Below are positions 28,801 through 43,395 of a stretch of DNA of 64,000 nt, one piece after another. How positions within the stretch are numbered: position 1 is the stretch's first letter; every line of letters begins with the position of its first letter. The notes beneath the pieces are model-generated. The model worked only from the letters and a program-made list of their open reading frames with translations. It made no database searches and was not told the DNA's origin. A program made the position numbers and the translations under genes. This DNA is from Otis tarda (taxonomy: Eukaryota; Chordata; Aves; Otidiformes; Otididae): assembly GCA_026413225.1 (NCBI GenBank), contig CM048552.1, positions 136,909,053-136,973,052 on the forward strand, read 5' to 3'.

Positions 28801-31800
28801 GCAATAAATGCCAAAAGAGTGCTGCTCTCTTCGGCACTTTCACATTGGTTGCAGCTAAAATCCAGAAGCCTGGAGGTTTGTTTAACAGCCTATGGAGCAC
28901 AGTCTTGGGAATTAAAATTATCCAAATAATAAGCAATATGGAAAAAGTTATGTTTCTGATTTTGTCAAATTTTTACTTGATTTCTCTTCATTAAAAGTAA
29001 GTGCCATCATAATGAACCTCTCCTTCTGAAGAGCGCTGGAGTTTAATTTCTGCAAGGACTCTCAGCCACAATGTTACTTTCTATTGCTTAGTTCTTATTT
29101 AAGTAGAAATTTACAATTGCAAACTTTCAATTACAGGATAAAGTTAGAATGGGCAAATTTTTTTTTTTTTTTGCAATGGTTATTATGTGTAAGCTGGAGG
29201 TCCATTCCCAGTGAGGGAACTTCTATTTTAAGAAGTTAACATTTTTTTTTTTTTTTTGCAAAATACAGATACTGATACTCTAGTAGACCGCTGATGGCAG
29301 CAAAACGCATTTATCCATTTCTGGAAAATAACACCTTACTAGTTTAAGTGGAATTTCTTAATGATGAACGAGCTATAGTACTAGTTTTTACCTAGCTTTT
29401 CAGCTGAGTTTAGCTTGTATACTAACAACACAGCTTTTCTACATCAACTCTGCATCAGATCAGAAGGATGTTTGCTATCAGCCTTGTCTGTTCTGCTCAG
29501 GTGGACTTCATGGGAGAGATGGGCTTAGGAAAACTACTGCGGTTCCCCGATTCTGGCTAACCTGAAGTTCAGCAGCATTCATTACTATGATATATTTTTC
29601 AGATTCTTATTCCTGGCAAGCCTGTAATAAAAAAGCTTCCATACACCCAGGTTTTCTCAGGTAAGCCCTCTCCTTCTGGATTGTGCAAATTTTAAAGGCT
29701 ACAAAAGAATTTCAGATGGTAACTCTTAATGGATCACATGCTTCTAATTTTACTGCTCTTCATCTGGAATCCTAAACGTCTTTGGGATTTCCAGCAGTCA
29801 CCACCCAGGCATGTGCACACTGCTCTTTACCTGTGCATAGGAATTCTGATGCTGTCAGGATTTCCCAGCCTTCCTGAAAATGCGCAATTTTATGTATTAG
29901 CTTTCAACTGTGTAATAAGCCTTCAGTAGGTCCCTGGGAAGAGTCACACACTGTCCAGATGGCCTTTGCAGCCCCAGCCATTCTTTATGCCCATAACACC
30001 TCCAATTTATTGAATATACAGCCAACATTCACAGCCTTTCGATCAGGAAATCTTGCCTAGCAGTAACAGAGTCCTCTTCTATGTAACCTAAGCTCCTGCC
30101 GCCCTGGATGATCCACGTGATGGTGCACGTAGAAAGCTGGTGGTGATTTTGTTTCCACCTAACTCCAGAGAGGTTTTTGCATAATGAGAATGGTCCATTT
30201 TACTTTTGCTGACCCACTTAACACTGTGTGTGGATGCTTCACTAGAAAAACTGACTCTGTTGGGGAAATATCTCTAGTAAGTATCTGAAGTTTATATAAA
30301 TGCCCTGCAAGCATATTAGTTACATCAGTCTTGAAGGGGAAAGAATGACTGTGGTACAAGGTGGTGTGTCACTAGGATGTTATGGATTTGATCTTTATTT
30401 AATTCATTTAATTCTTCTTTATTTTCTTTATTTCATACAGTTCATTTATTTCATTCATGAACTAGTAGCCTAACAATTTATTGTTAAAATAGTTGGAAAA
30501 TACATCCTGTTTTTCTACTAATGCTTCCAATTCACACAACACTATTTCAGTAGGAATTTGAATTTCTGGAATGACTTCTTATTGTGTCTACTTGTTTCTT
30601 TTTCTGGTCAGAGACCCGTAAGAGACACAAAATAAGTTAGCATCTACTTTAAAGAACAAACATTTATGTCTCTTGGAGACTCTTCTTTTCCTCCTGAGAC
30701 AGCATTCTTTCCTCCTGAATTAAGATAATGCTATTCAATCACTTTTATTTTTAAAGTATACAATTACCTTTATTTTGAGTATGCTAATGCATTTTTTTGC
30801 TTTCAAACTTCATATGAAGAGAGGGTAACTGCTGTGTTTCTGAAATCTGTGGTTCTCATATATTTTAAGATATTTCTGAGGCAGATGTTTGGTGGGCTTC
30901 TTAGTTATTTATTGACTTCTTATTCTGGAGAACATCAGAGTTCATGGTCTTGTTACAGTTGTTGACCTCCCTGAGCATTATAACTTGCTATTTGACTGAA
31001 CTGAAGGGCTGCTTATTTTGATGATGTATAAATTGACTGGTGAAAAGCCTTGTTTTAACGTAATTTAATAATATACAAGTATTTCAAGACATATATTTTA
31101 CTTAGTTAATTTGTAAAAACTTTTAAAAGAGAGAAGGACAGGAAAGAATAAAAATCAGCATATTTAATACACTAATTCTATGATTAGAAAATACGTAAGA
31201 AAAGAAAAGGCAGATAAAAGCTGTGTAAAGGCCCCCAGTCCTGTATGTGGAAATCTTGCTGTTGATTTAAATGGGAGCAGGAACTTGCCCTTTAGCGGAA
31301 TGACTTCTTACAAGATATGGGACTGTCATTATGTAAAATGGTTTTGTGTATTTGCTGTATTTTTTTCACATCATGGAAAACACCCAAGAGCTAAAGACCC
31401 TCAGGCTAGCATTTAATGTCTAAAAAAAGTTTAGTAAACCTCTTATTTTTATTGGCATCCTGCAGTCTGTTGCAGCTCTCATTCTGCTGTCACAAAAAGG
31501 GTCTTTAGTGAGGTAAAACATGAGCTTTTTATGTCTGGGGACTTGGCAGAGGATGAACACTGAAGTCTCAGTTCGACGTCTGATGTACAATAGGTGATTT
31601 CACAAAGCACCTATGCAATTTGGCAGCCTTGTTTGCAAGAGACCTGAGGATTAAATGAACCTACGGTGAGTTACTTAACATTACCCCATACAAAGCTGCC
31701 TCTGTAGGTCAAATCTGAAGTTAATTCACCAAAAGTACTGTAGTTTCTTCTTTCTGTGCTGCTCTGGGCCTCAGAGTACAGCAGGAGTCATCTAGCTGAA

Positions 31801-34800
31801 CTCAGTACCTACTTCAGCCTTTAGGTATCAATGTGAAATGTATTTACAGCTCTGAAATACACTGAAGAACTCAGTGAATATAGATGTGACACTCAATGAG
31901 AAACTTTTAAAGTTTTTTTCAGCTAAAAAAATGTATCCAGAATCACCAAATTAAGTCTTACTCTAAATGCTGTGGGTTATGTGTAGGGAGTTAGACCTAA
32001 TATTACCCTAGTTTTTTTCTGTGCTGATTGTGACTCCTTACAAAGTACCATCCAGTTTTTATCATCCATTTTTAGGTGTGTGCTTTGGTTTCTGTACCCT
32101 GCTCTTTCAAAGTTGGTATTAATGTTGCTCTGTGATGGCAGTCCTCACTCAGGGCTCATTGGCATCAGTGAAAAAAGCCTTGGATGACTTTGGAGGCCAC
32201 TGCACAAGTACCAGAGGAAATTGATGGCTCTACCCATGAAAAATTTACTGGGATTAATTTGAGCGTTTTGTCTGCATCTTGAGTAGTAAAGTCTCGTGTG
32301 AGGTCCAGGGAATCATACTGTGTATAAATCATAAGAGCACTCCGGCAAAAACCATGTGCTTAGACTGAGTGCTTAATTGAGCAATTAAATGCCCAAGTAC
32401 CATGAACATTGCTTCGTGAATTAGGTATCTGACTGCTGTTTATCGATTAACTCCTCTACTAGCCCTAAAAATATCATTATATAGTATTTTGTCTCATTCC
32501 ACACAAAGTGTGCCTGGAAACCTTTAAAATATTGGATTTTTCTAGAATAGATTTTTTAATGTTTAATTTGGAGGAAAAAAATAATATACACACATTGTTT
32601 CAGACTACTCATTATTCTGTTTGCTGTTGGCTGTTTGGTTTGAATTTTACAAGGCAGAGATAATGTCTCCTCTGGTTTTGTAAAGATTCATAGGTACTTT
32701 TACCATATATAGGTGACCGAGAGTCCAATTCTAATATTACGTCTTCATAAGGTTCTACAGGGGACCATGAAACATTGTGTCTTATTAAATCCAGGTGTAT
32801 AATTGTCTGCAGGATTGGGATCTCAAATGTGATTTTTTTAGTTGAGGCATGTTTGATGCAAATGTTGCATCTAACTTTAAGTGCAGTTCTACTTTACTTA
32901 ATTATCCTTGTAGTCTGACTGTGGTATAAGGAGGTCGATTTACTTTCACAAGGTTCATGGGGTTCCTTGACTCCTTTCCTCAACGGCCAGACTGAGTGGT
33001 CTCTTTATTTAAGTCATGTCTTTCATGAATTATAGAAGACCTCTAGCTTTGAGACTCTCAGAGACGGATGTTTACGAGCAGTATTTGTTTGATAGGTTCC
33101 TAATTATTTAACGTATCATTTTATACTGCACTTGTACAATGTGTAAACCTTCAGGATTATAGTTAATTCAAGACATCATGAAAAAAAAAGGCTATATTTT
33201 CAGATAAAGTCAACTTTTCTAAATACATGCATTGGATAAATTGTGGCATTTACCTGTTGGCCTAGGCTAGAGGTAACGGGAAGCTATTTATTCTGCCCTT
33301 ATGGGTAACCTGCCCCTTTAGTGTGCTTAAGTCCTATGAGGTGGGATAACTGTGATGAAACCTCTACCTGCAAGAGGTCACAGCACTCCAATGCGTGTTG
33401 CTTGCAAATGCAAATTATCTTGCATTTTGTGGTACCATTTGCAACGGAGCTTTTAAAGACTGCACATAATATCTCAGTGCATAAGCTTTTAAGAAGGGAG
33501 AGGCATGAACAGTAAATCCAATACAGTGTATCAGCCCCATGTAACGGAAATATGTGGTACATAGCAATCTGTTGCTATCTCCAGTTGTACTACTTGCAAG
33601 AGTAAGGGTCACTCATATGAGGGTCTATGAGATAAAGCCCAGAGCTGCCATTTCAAAGCACTAAGTAGAGTTGCTAAATAACAGTATTTTCTAGGAATGC
33701 TTCTAACCAACATTGTTTTAATACAGTATGAGAAACAACAAACTGAAAGCATCCCTTTCTCTTTGTCATATTTTCCACCACATAACAAAGCTACACAAAC
33801 ACATTAGAAAAAAGGAACATACTCTTTTAAATGTAGGGTTGCATAAAGCAGGACAGATTCACTTGAAAATTATAAATAAACAAAAAAAAATAGAAAAGTT
33901 TATTTTTTTTAATCCCCTAAATTCCTTGGTATTCTAGGTTTAAATAAAAAATTATTGAGTCTTAAACATTGTCTGGGCTAGGGTCCATTTAAAGCACTAC
34001 AGCTAGCATTATTGTGTATTGTAAGTCATCATTGTGAAGTAGGAGTGCAGCATATATAACTAAGTTTGAAAATCAGAGTCGCAGCTTGTTGCTACTAGGT
34101 GTGACTTTATTTATCCCTATGCGTCACTATCAAAGGTTGCAGTATAGATCACAGAGATCATGCAGGCTTTGTATTGTGTAGTGGATTGCACCTGCAAATC
34201 AACTCTTTCAGTCTTTGGGCTAGTATTGCTCATGGTGAATTTTGGACACTATGACAAATATAGCTATTATCTCCTGATTTTTGTCTGGGTTTTTAAATTT
34301 AGAATCTTTATCTAAACTTTTGAGTTAAGGTAGTAGCAGAACTTAGGGAGGATGGGAGAAAAGCTTTGTTGGAACCTCAAAGAAAACTGCAGCATGAAGT
34401 GGAAGCAACATGACACTGCAGAGCACCACAGACGTTCTTTCATCGCTTCTATTGTGCTCTCTCTTCTTGAAGCACTTCAAAACCGTACCTACTCCCACGG
34501 TTTCTGTGAGTGTACCCTTAGTTTAAACCAAGAACAGAAAGCATTGTGTTAATCTCACCCATAGTTGTTGCCAAGCCTTGAGATGGAACCTAGGGTTTTT
34601 TCTTGTGTCAATAGTCAAAGTACAAGTATTGTGCTTATATTCTAACCAGTAAACATTGCTCCCTCAAGTGACTTTAAAAAAATTTCTCAATTCCTATCTA
34701 GGTTTCAGATTTGGATTACCTATTTTATTCCAAATCTTTCAGTGTTTATTTCAAAAAAGGAAGCTGAACGAATGTTTTATTTTTAATTTTGTTAGATAGA

Positions 34801-36150
34801 TGTATCTTAAAAGTCTGACAAAGCATTATGTCCTAGCGGAACAAACAGAGCAACCCAAAACTTCACAAATAATGAGTGCTGCAGTGTGACTTCCAGTAGA
34901 AAATCTCAGTATAGGGCACAGGCAGATCAGATCAGGTTCATCTTTGATCAAGAGCCAAAAACATCAGGAAAATAATGACAGTCATTTTGTATTATTTTAT
35001 TTTCACAGAGAACATGAGATAAGCATTGGAAACAGCTATTATTTATGTTAACAGGGGAATTCATTATTAAATTGCTTTTCATTATTTAGAAGAAAGCTAA
35101 GACTGAATGAAATAAAACTGTATACTCTTTTCTTATCCTGACTCTTAATATTTAAGAAATTATCTTATCTTCTATCATCTACTGTCTAATATTCTATTCC
35201 ATTCTTCAGTCTGCAAGAAAAAAAAACCCTTTAAATTAAATATAGTATAATGCCTGGGCAAAGAGCCACTTTTAATGCTGTAACTGACTTCTACAGTTTT
35301 TGATCATTTCAGAACCAGTAACTGAATCTCCTGTCACTTATACACATTATTAGGTCAGAAAGATTAAATTTCTATTCCAGTGTAAACTTTCAAAGAAACA
35401 CACTTGTGTTTTGGATTTTTTTCTTAATTAAGTCATTTCAATCTGTGTTGCAAAGAAAAGAGTTAGTCCAAAGGTGAACACTACCTATCTTTATAGAACT
35501 ATTGCAGGGATCTATAGGTATCAGGGTGACTGGATTGTGTGTGGGATTCTAGTTTAAATAGAGGGAGCAGGGACAATTAGGAACTTGGGAACAAACTTTC
35601 TATTGCTGTTTTTTGTAAATACTGGTATATATAATTATTATTTTTTCTACAGGAATGATCCGTTTTTAATACAATTTCTGTGGAGAAAGACAGAAATTGC
35701 TTGAGGGAAATAAAACAAGGAGAACCATCTCAGAATAACCTTTGTATTCTTCGGTAATGATTAGGGAGAACTCCCTGCTGGAAGTTCATAACTTTCTATA
35801 AATGAACATATACTTTATGAAAGAGGATGATAGGAACTGCATGCTCCAGTCACAGGTAGGCTGCTGATTTGCATTTAAGGCACTTGTTCACATCAGTAAT
35901 ATGGGATATCAAAGTTAAAGTATATGTTCAATATAATATATGTTTGATATTTAACTATTTATAAACATTGAAATCACAGCAGTAACAGACACCACACGTT
36001 AGCATAGTCATACCTGATGAGAAAATTGCTCTGCAATTCAGGAAAGAAAATACAGCTCCTTATCTGTAGCTGTGTTGAAAGAATCATCTTGGGGCCAAAA
36101 GGAAATGTAGAAGCTAAAGCCTACATTTTTCCTTATCTCATGAAATCTCT
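25850..36150. other. Intron, nothing recognised
   Basis: About 10 kb with no recognisable exon, RNA gene or transposon. T-runs occur at 27547-27570, 29159-29172 and 29243-29258. Frames up to ~113 codons exist on both strands, without codon structure or similarity I can name. The lack of visible CR1 or LTR here contrasts with the 40-52 kb part of the same intron. Confidence 0.45.
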
Positions 36151-37215
36151 GACCAGTGTATTCAGTTAATACAGTTCTCTTTCTATCATCATTCTTACAG
36201 AACTCTGCAGCCTTCATTCATTTTCTGCTAGAATACATTCGGCCACCTGTGGTTTTCCTCACACACATGTTCCTCCCTGTGCTCCCACACTTACTTTTAT
36301 TCCTTAAACCACATGGACTTCTTTCCTCAATAGCTGCAACTCTTTCCTTGTCTCCATCTGTCTCCTGCTGTCTTTAAAATTTTCCCTCAGAGAATATGCA
36401 TCTAAGAAACTAATTTTTAAGATTTTTGACGCTCTGACCTTTAATGACATTTGTGGGGCTTGACATCTTTCTCTGAGAGTCATATCTCAGCATCCCATAC
36501 ACTCAGGCAGTACTTCTCTCAGCGTGCTTGGTTTTAGCTTGTTGTAGCTGAGATCAGTCAGGAACAAGCTCTGAAAGGGAAGGAGCTGGGGAGAAACAAA
36601 CACAGCATGAAAGAAATATAAAAATTGCTAGAGTCTGGAGAAAATCAGCCAGTTGCCTTGGTTGAATAATGCACATTCAAATAAGTTATTTCATTTTTTC
36701 AAGATATTTTTGACCACTGACAAATACATGTGTATATATTGGTATGTGTAAATGTACATGCATATTTAGGTATATATCTTTATCTGTGTCTTTATATATG
36801 TATTTGTCTAAAACAATGGTTTCAGAGAGGCTGAAGTTTCTTCAGCCTTTTATTTTCTGATACAGCTGCTCACATGCTCATGTACTTGCTTGCCCACATT
36901 CTGATCATTCCCCATTTAAGCTCCCAAGCGTGCCTCCTCGTGAATATTGATTCGAGCTTTGCTTTTACACCTCCTCATTGTCCATGGTACTGCTGCCACA
37001 ATTGCACGTCCCAGACATTGCTTCAGCTCTGTTACCTCGCCATCACTTTAGTCTCCTCCTGTTTTGATGTCCCTTGAATTGCAGCTTCCCATGTTTCCTT
37101 TGAACAGCCGACACAGTGGTACTTTTGCTGCATCTCTTACGTCTTCCCTGTTCTTCTCATTGTCCCAGTGCTACCAGTCTCCAAATGCACATCCATTTCT
37201 GACATTCGGTACCCT
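36150..37215 (+). other. Pyrimidine-rich tract, degraded, origin unknown
   Basis: Two stretches, about 36180-36380 and 36860-37210, are strongly C+T-rich on the + strand (runs such as CTTTCCTTGTCTCCATCTG). They carry several short frames but none I recognise. Sense strands of some old LINEs are pyrimidine-rich, so a worn LINE is possible, though I could not match a family. A TA/TG-rich stretch lies between them at 36720-36810. Confidence 0.35.
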
Positions 37216-40044
37216 TAGCTAGAACAAAGATTGATGATTCAAGGCAAGGTCACTTCAGGCTCAAAGATGACACTTCCAAAGCAGTGAAGTTTTTATTTTT
37301 GCTTGTTCTGAATATTTGTTGTATGTGAAGGAATTTAAAAATATTAATAAAAGGTGATACTAATTTTTAATTTTTTTAATGGTAGGATTTTTGTTTGTAA
37401 TGTTTAATTGCTTTTGGGTGAGGACTAAATTTTTCTCTTACATTTATATGGTATCTAGCACAGCAGAGTTCTGATGTGTGACAGGACTCTGCAGCAGGAG
37501 ATGGAAAGAGGAGGACAGTATGCCATTTCAGTTGCTTATTTGTTGCTTTATTGTGAGTATTTCACAACTACTGAATAATTCACATTTAATCTTGGATCCA
37601 CTATATAACAATATAGTAAGTATTAAAAAATGCAGGGAAAAAAATGTTAGGTTTAAGGGTTTTTTTTAATTTATAACCATTGGAGATACTTCTCTAATTA
37701 TAAATTATTGTTTTTAAAGCACAATCTATAATATTTACATGTAAAGAACATCAGTTAGTTCAATTTTGACCAACTATCACTCATCAGTAATCAATTAGTC
37801 ATCTATGGGTTATGGATAATTATCATTATTTAAGTTTTAGGCTAAATTTTCTAACATTTAAACAAGGCAGTATTTGAGTAAGTGTCCCTGGAGGGAATGT
37901 TTCAGTGCTCAGCTCTGCCCTTAATTACTACAAATTTCTTTTAACTTTACAATTATTCACTGGTGACATTTTATTTATAGATAAATTTTTCATGCACTAA
38001 AAAAGGAAAGGGTTTCTAGCAGGGTCAAAATTCAATGTTTTGTCCTTTCCTCTCTGTTGATAATTAGTATATTAACTAATTCTCTAAATATTGATTTATT
38101 TAATGTGGGGGGTTTTTTTGGTGTTTGTTTTTTTTTTTTTTTTTGGTAATTTGAAGGCTCACATCTGCCTTTGCATGTTGTAGAAGTAGCATAGTTCAGA
38201 TGGATTCCTGGTGCTAGGTAACTGTCTGCATAATTATGAAGGAGTTTAAGGGTGAGCGCATACATGCCGCTTGACGAATTCCAACCTAAGCCCCCTGCAC
38301 CATTCCAGGAGGTGAGAAAAAGGCTCCCTTCCTGCTCAGCAGATGTAGAAATGGGGCGCTATCATTGCAAATGGCAAAGTCTACCTGCTTAGATATGATG
38401 AATTAGCTGAGTGTGTGGTATTATCTTTGGAAAGAATTAATTAAAGAACAGCTCTTTAGGATAGACCAATTCTTGGGAACTATAACAGCATGCAAATAAA
38501 GTATTTCTGACCAGCTGAAATCTGACTGACCCTCTGCTCATAGAGCTAGTAGTTAAGATGCTTCTTTGTGTGGCAGAGCATATAGATGCTACAATGGGGG
38601 GTGTAAATCAACTATGTTGAGCTTATGCAAGATTTGCAAAAGTTATTCAGGAGTTAGAGTGCCCCAAATATAATACTCACAGGGGCCTAATTTTTCTAGT
38701 GCTTATTCAAATCCATGCCTTGTAAATGTGTCCTTCAAATCCGAGTCATCTGGAAAAACAAATCAATAACACTTCTAAGTAAAAGTAGCTTCATTTTCAG
38801 AAGGGCTGTAAGACTTTCAACAGTCATAAGCATAAAGAAAATGGTGTTGACTCTAGAAACCTAGGAAAAATGTCACTTACAGAAGCTTTGTAACCAGTTT
38901 CAGCTAATCTGAGACCTCATGGATAGAAAGGACGGTTCTGCTTACTTTGAGACAATTTGTTATCCACTGTCTCACTGGCACTGGTTGTTACAATCATGAA
39001 CCTCTGGAAGGGATTTGGTTTTGGCAAGACTAATATTTTGACGCACTTCATTATATGCTCCTGTATGCTGTAGTGCTGATGAAAGGGTGAGAGCAGGAAT
39101 GCTCCTTTCAGAAATGGCATACTAAAGCTATTTTAACGACTTTTGAAATTAAGTCACTAACTGCCAAAAAAGAAAAAAAGTAAGGCAAATAAAACTAAGA
39201 GTTCCTATCTGACTGTCTGGGGAAAGGAGCTTAAACAGAGTCCTCCCTCTACTTGGAGAAACAGTGTGAGGTTTTGAATGAGGGAGTCTTTTATGGAATT
39301 TCAGAACCAGTCTCCGAGTCTCATACTGACTTTGCTATCTAATTCCGCTCTTTAAAGTTGCATCTGCCATAAATAAAAGATGCAAGGATGCCATAAACTC
39401 TGTCTGTGTCAATTCATTTCTTTCTCACCAAGGAACTAACCCAACCCTGGAGTCCAGACCTTGCTGAGAATTCAGGAGCTGTGGCAGTATCTCTCTGTAG
39501 TGCCATGATAGGCCAGGTAAGGAAACCTGCATTCATAATTCAGTTTCCTGAAAACAAGCATATACACATCTAGTAAAGAATACATTTTCAGTCGTCATGG
39601 GAAATAAATGGTCTCAGATAATGGAAGTAAATGAGGACATTGTTTATTGTACTTTAAAGTAGAGTAACTCTTCTGGCCACATACGTAAATTTAAAATCAA
39701 TCTTAGAAGGGAAGTAAGACATTCATAGCTAGTTCAAAATAAGTAAATTGAATATCATTAAATTATCAGGTTTAGTGAGTAAGTAACATTAATTTGCAGC
39801 TGGAGTTGACTGGCTGTTTTGCAAATTGAATGACGTTTCACCAAGGTGACATGATCACACACCTCAGCTTATGCTTTTCTGAGAACTGGCACCAGTTATA
39901 CAGTTATTATATTCCTTCTCTTTCTCTTTTATCATCCCACATAGTATCAGAAGCTGACTTCATATTTTTCTTCAGTAAATTCCTCTCCCCTTTTAATATC
40001 ACAACATTGGTGTAAAGTAGTGATCTATATATTTTATGGTGTTT
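37216..40044. other. Intron, nothing recognised
   Basis: AT-rich with a long interrupted T-run at 38112-38145 (about 22 T's in its longest part). No exon or transposon is recognisable. Confidence 0.5.
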
Positions 40045-40346
40045 CATAGAATCATAGAATCATAGAATGGTTAGAGTTGGAAGGGACCTTCAAAGGTCAT
40101 CTAGTCCAACCCCCCTGCAAGAAGCAGGGACATCCCTGACTAGATCAGGTTGCTCAGAGCCTCATCCAGCCTGGCCTTGAACATTTCCAGGGATGGGGCA
40201 TCCACCACCTCTCTGGGCAACCTGTTCCAGTGCTCTACAACTCTCATTGTAAAAAATTTTTTTCTAATATCTAATCTAAACCTACCTCCTTCTAATTTAA
40301 ACCCATTACCCCTTGTCCTATCACAACAGGCCCTACTGAACAGCTT
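40045..40346 (-). mobile_element. CR1 LINE fragment, 3' end (copy A of a near-identical pair)
   Basis: An antisense CR1 whose 3' tail (CATAGAATCATAGAATCATAG when read on +) starts at 40045. It includes the end of ORF2 on the - strand (last residues [10 protein letters not shown], then stop) and is 5'-truncated at 40346, after the CAGCTT segment. Over its full length it matches the copy at 43396 except for one extra A (CAAGAAGCAGG against CAAGAGCAGG). It is followed by a short duplication of AAAGGGACTTT. Such closeness points to a young subfamily or to local homogenisation. Confidence 0.96.
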
Positions 40347-43300
40347 AAAAGGGACTTTAAAGGGACTTTTTTAGTCAGGGTTACTTTTTAGTGAATCCAC
40401 AAGATGCTGGCTGTGATGTGAAGATCGCCTGGCAATTTCTGACCCTTCAGCACCTTGCTCTTCCCACTCTGTCACAGCTCATCACCCCCTTGGTTTTTCT
40501 GCTACAATTTTCTGTGCAGCTGTGTTGCAAACTGGATCTCTCATCCTGGTTTGAAGTATATTCCTGTTCTCTCCACCTTTATTTCAGACGTTTATTTTGT
40601 AACCCAGACCTGGTTTGCAGTGCAGCTGCACAGAGTGGTGTCAACTGGGATAGGGCAGTGGGGAGGGCAGGCCCATACTTCTTAAACTGGCCTTGTCATC
40701 ATAGCCAGTAAGTGACAATATCATGCTAAAGACTACAGGACTCATGTTCAGTGTTCTTGTAAGGCTTGTATCTAACGAGTCCCAAGCAGTTGACTAGTGC
40801 ACACTGAGAATTAAGTTGTACAGCTTTCCAGAACATGTGTAGCTGCTGCTCCCACCCCACGAACACCAGCAAGTGGCAGTGTCAGGGACAGGAGCTGTGG
40901 AAGGCTTCCGCGTACTGCCCTGAGGGCAGTTTTGCATTGCCGCATTAAACAGAGTTAGGCCAGTACTGCTTTTTTTGCCTTTACAGATGAAAGAACTTAA
41001 ATACTCAGTGATGTGACATGGCAAAGGCCAGAGAATAAACACCACTCCTGGGAATACAAGTCAAGACAAAATATATGTGAAAACTTGTTCTGTAGTTTGT
41101 TTCCTACCAGCCTGTGCTCAAAATAATGCGACTCGTAACTAATTTATTTTTTCTTTGCCAGATGTTATCAGTCGGGAATGTTTTTTCCTTAGACAAATAC
41201 TCAAGAAAGTAATGTAGTAAATCTGTTATATTTAAAAGCATATTGCTGTGCACTAGAGCTAGATGCCATTTCCAGAGTCTCTTAAAGAAATGGTAAATCT
41301 CGTTTTGCCTAAGTATTTTTTTCACGAGGGATTTGGGATTTGATGGGATATCTCTGTGGGGGTCAAGTCAGACATATGAATTTTATTTTCAAAAGCAGTT
41401 TTTCTTCCAGACAGTGACTTATTCCTTGAACAAATAGCAATATCTAGCAGTGTAAGAGAAATGGCTGGTACTGAATAAAAGCATTGGGGAAGAATGTTTT
41501 GCCTTTTGCATATGACAAGTGTTGGATGAATACTAAAATACCTTCAAACTAATTAGCATGGTCAGACTGTGGCTTTCCTAAATGGTCTTAACTTGTCTCT
41601 GGATGGAAGGAACACAGACGGGTTTAGTTTTCGCCATATTAGTGCCTAGAAATGGATTTTTTTTTCCATTATGCGATATTTTCACCAGATTTGGCTTCCA
41701 TGTAAGATATAGGGAAATATGCTTTGACTATAGAAACATGAATGACTGAAAAGTATGAGTTTTTACCTGATATTTTCAAAAGTTTAAAGTGGGTTTCATT
41801 TAGGAGTCTAAGTCCCTTTGAAATTAATAAGTGTCAGATTTTTTTTTCAGGTCTATATTCTAGATGCCTGCTTCTTTATGAGTACCTCACAAAGAACGTA
41901 TTTCCAATTGCAGCCAACATACCTTTGAAAAACATAAGTCGACACATTGAGCCTACTGTAACACCAGCTGCTTCTTTATTTGGTGGCAATCCAAGCCAGG
42001 GCCACAGAACTGAATGTATAGACAGATTGGAAATCCATGCAGTTCAGTGCTGTCCACACTGAAGGTGTCAACCCTGGTATAGAAGGGTGGCAGGGACAGC
42101 TGGGCTGTTGTGGCATCCTTGACTGGAGTGCATCTGGTAATGAAGATGGAATTGAACCTCAGTGAACCCCATACATTCATAATTAACATTTTAGTGTGCT
42201 TTTGGAACACTCTGATAGGCTAGACTTTCACTTCTTTTGGTGTGAGACAAAGCGTTGCCAGGTGGCTGGACACAAGTTTTGAATGCCGATGGTTGTAGGA
42301 CCACATGACATAGCGGGGGTGTGAGGGCAGGGTGGCTTAGTCAGGGCACTGCAGGCAGACAGAGTGACCAGGCAATAGGGCTGATCTCAGGACAAGTCCC
42401 TGCAACGTAGCATATGGCTTGGTGTCACAGCAGAGCAAGGTCTCTCCCACTGTGATCCCACATGCTGGAGAGAGCTGCTCCCAAGACGTGCCTATAGCCT
42501 AGACCACCTTAAACTTGTTTGATACGTATCCACTGAGTAGAACACTAAAAAAATGCCTCCTGTAGTTTTCTGATCTGTTTTCCCATTCTTATGACAAAGT
42601 TATGCCACTGCTTTGCTAAATCTTACGCTTAAGAGCTGTCATAATTGTACTATAAAGGTACCCTTGGCTGTTCTATATTAGCCTGAAATATCAGTGCGTT
42701 TCATGTTTTTAATGTAATCTTTTAAATGACTCATGTAGAACCTTAGGATTGTATGTCAGATTAAGTAGCACAGCGTCGAAAATGTGATATCTGGGAGATT
42801 TGTCGTGATAACTATAATAAGGTATCTTGCCTGGTTTTCGAAGTAAATAGCAGCAGCACAGTTAGCAGGGAATTATTCTCGACTGGATAAATAACTTTGT
42901 CAGATTCACAGTTTACATAAACCAAGGATCTGCTCCTAAAAAGCAGATGCTTAAAATTCTAGATATTTTCCAAAGCAACAAATTGCTGTAGGCCAAAACT
43001 GTCATACATTTTGTGAGTAAACACATTTTGTGAGATAATTGTAATATGGGAAATGAAAGCACTGTAATTTCTTCTTTGATTGGCAATTCCAAAAAAAAAG
43101 AAAAAAAAAAGTCAAACCAACCAAGAACTACAAAATTCACAGAGTCTTCTATTTGGAAAACTTATTAATAAGATCACCAAACACTCAGTCTGACTAAAAC
43201 TGATGACAAATTGCATTGTGCTATACATTATACTTGGTAGGAGGTAGTAGGATATAATATTGTCCTCTAACACCCTGCTGACTTGCAGAGAGTAAAGAGC

Positions 43301-43395
43301 TGATGCTTACACTGAAATATCCTTAATGAGAATGGAAACTAAACCATTATATTAACATTGCAGCCTTTTATTATTTAAAATCTGCATTAGGAGAA
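40347..43395. other. Intron between the two CR1 copies, nothing recognised
   Basis: No exon or repeat is recognisable. A GC-richer stretch at about 42240-42510 (GGTGTGAGGGCAGGGTGG and following) has no identity I can assign. Confidence 0.45.
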
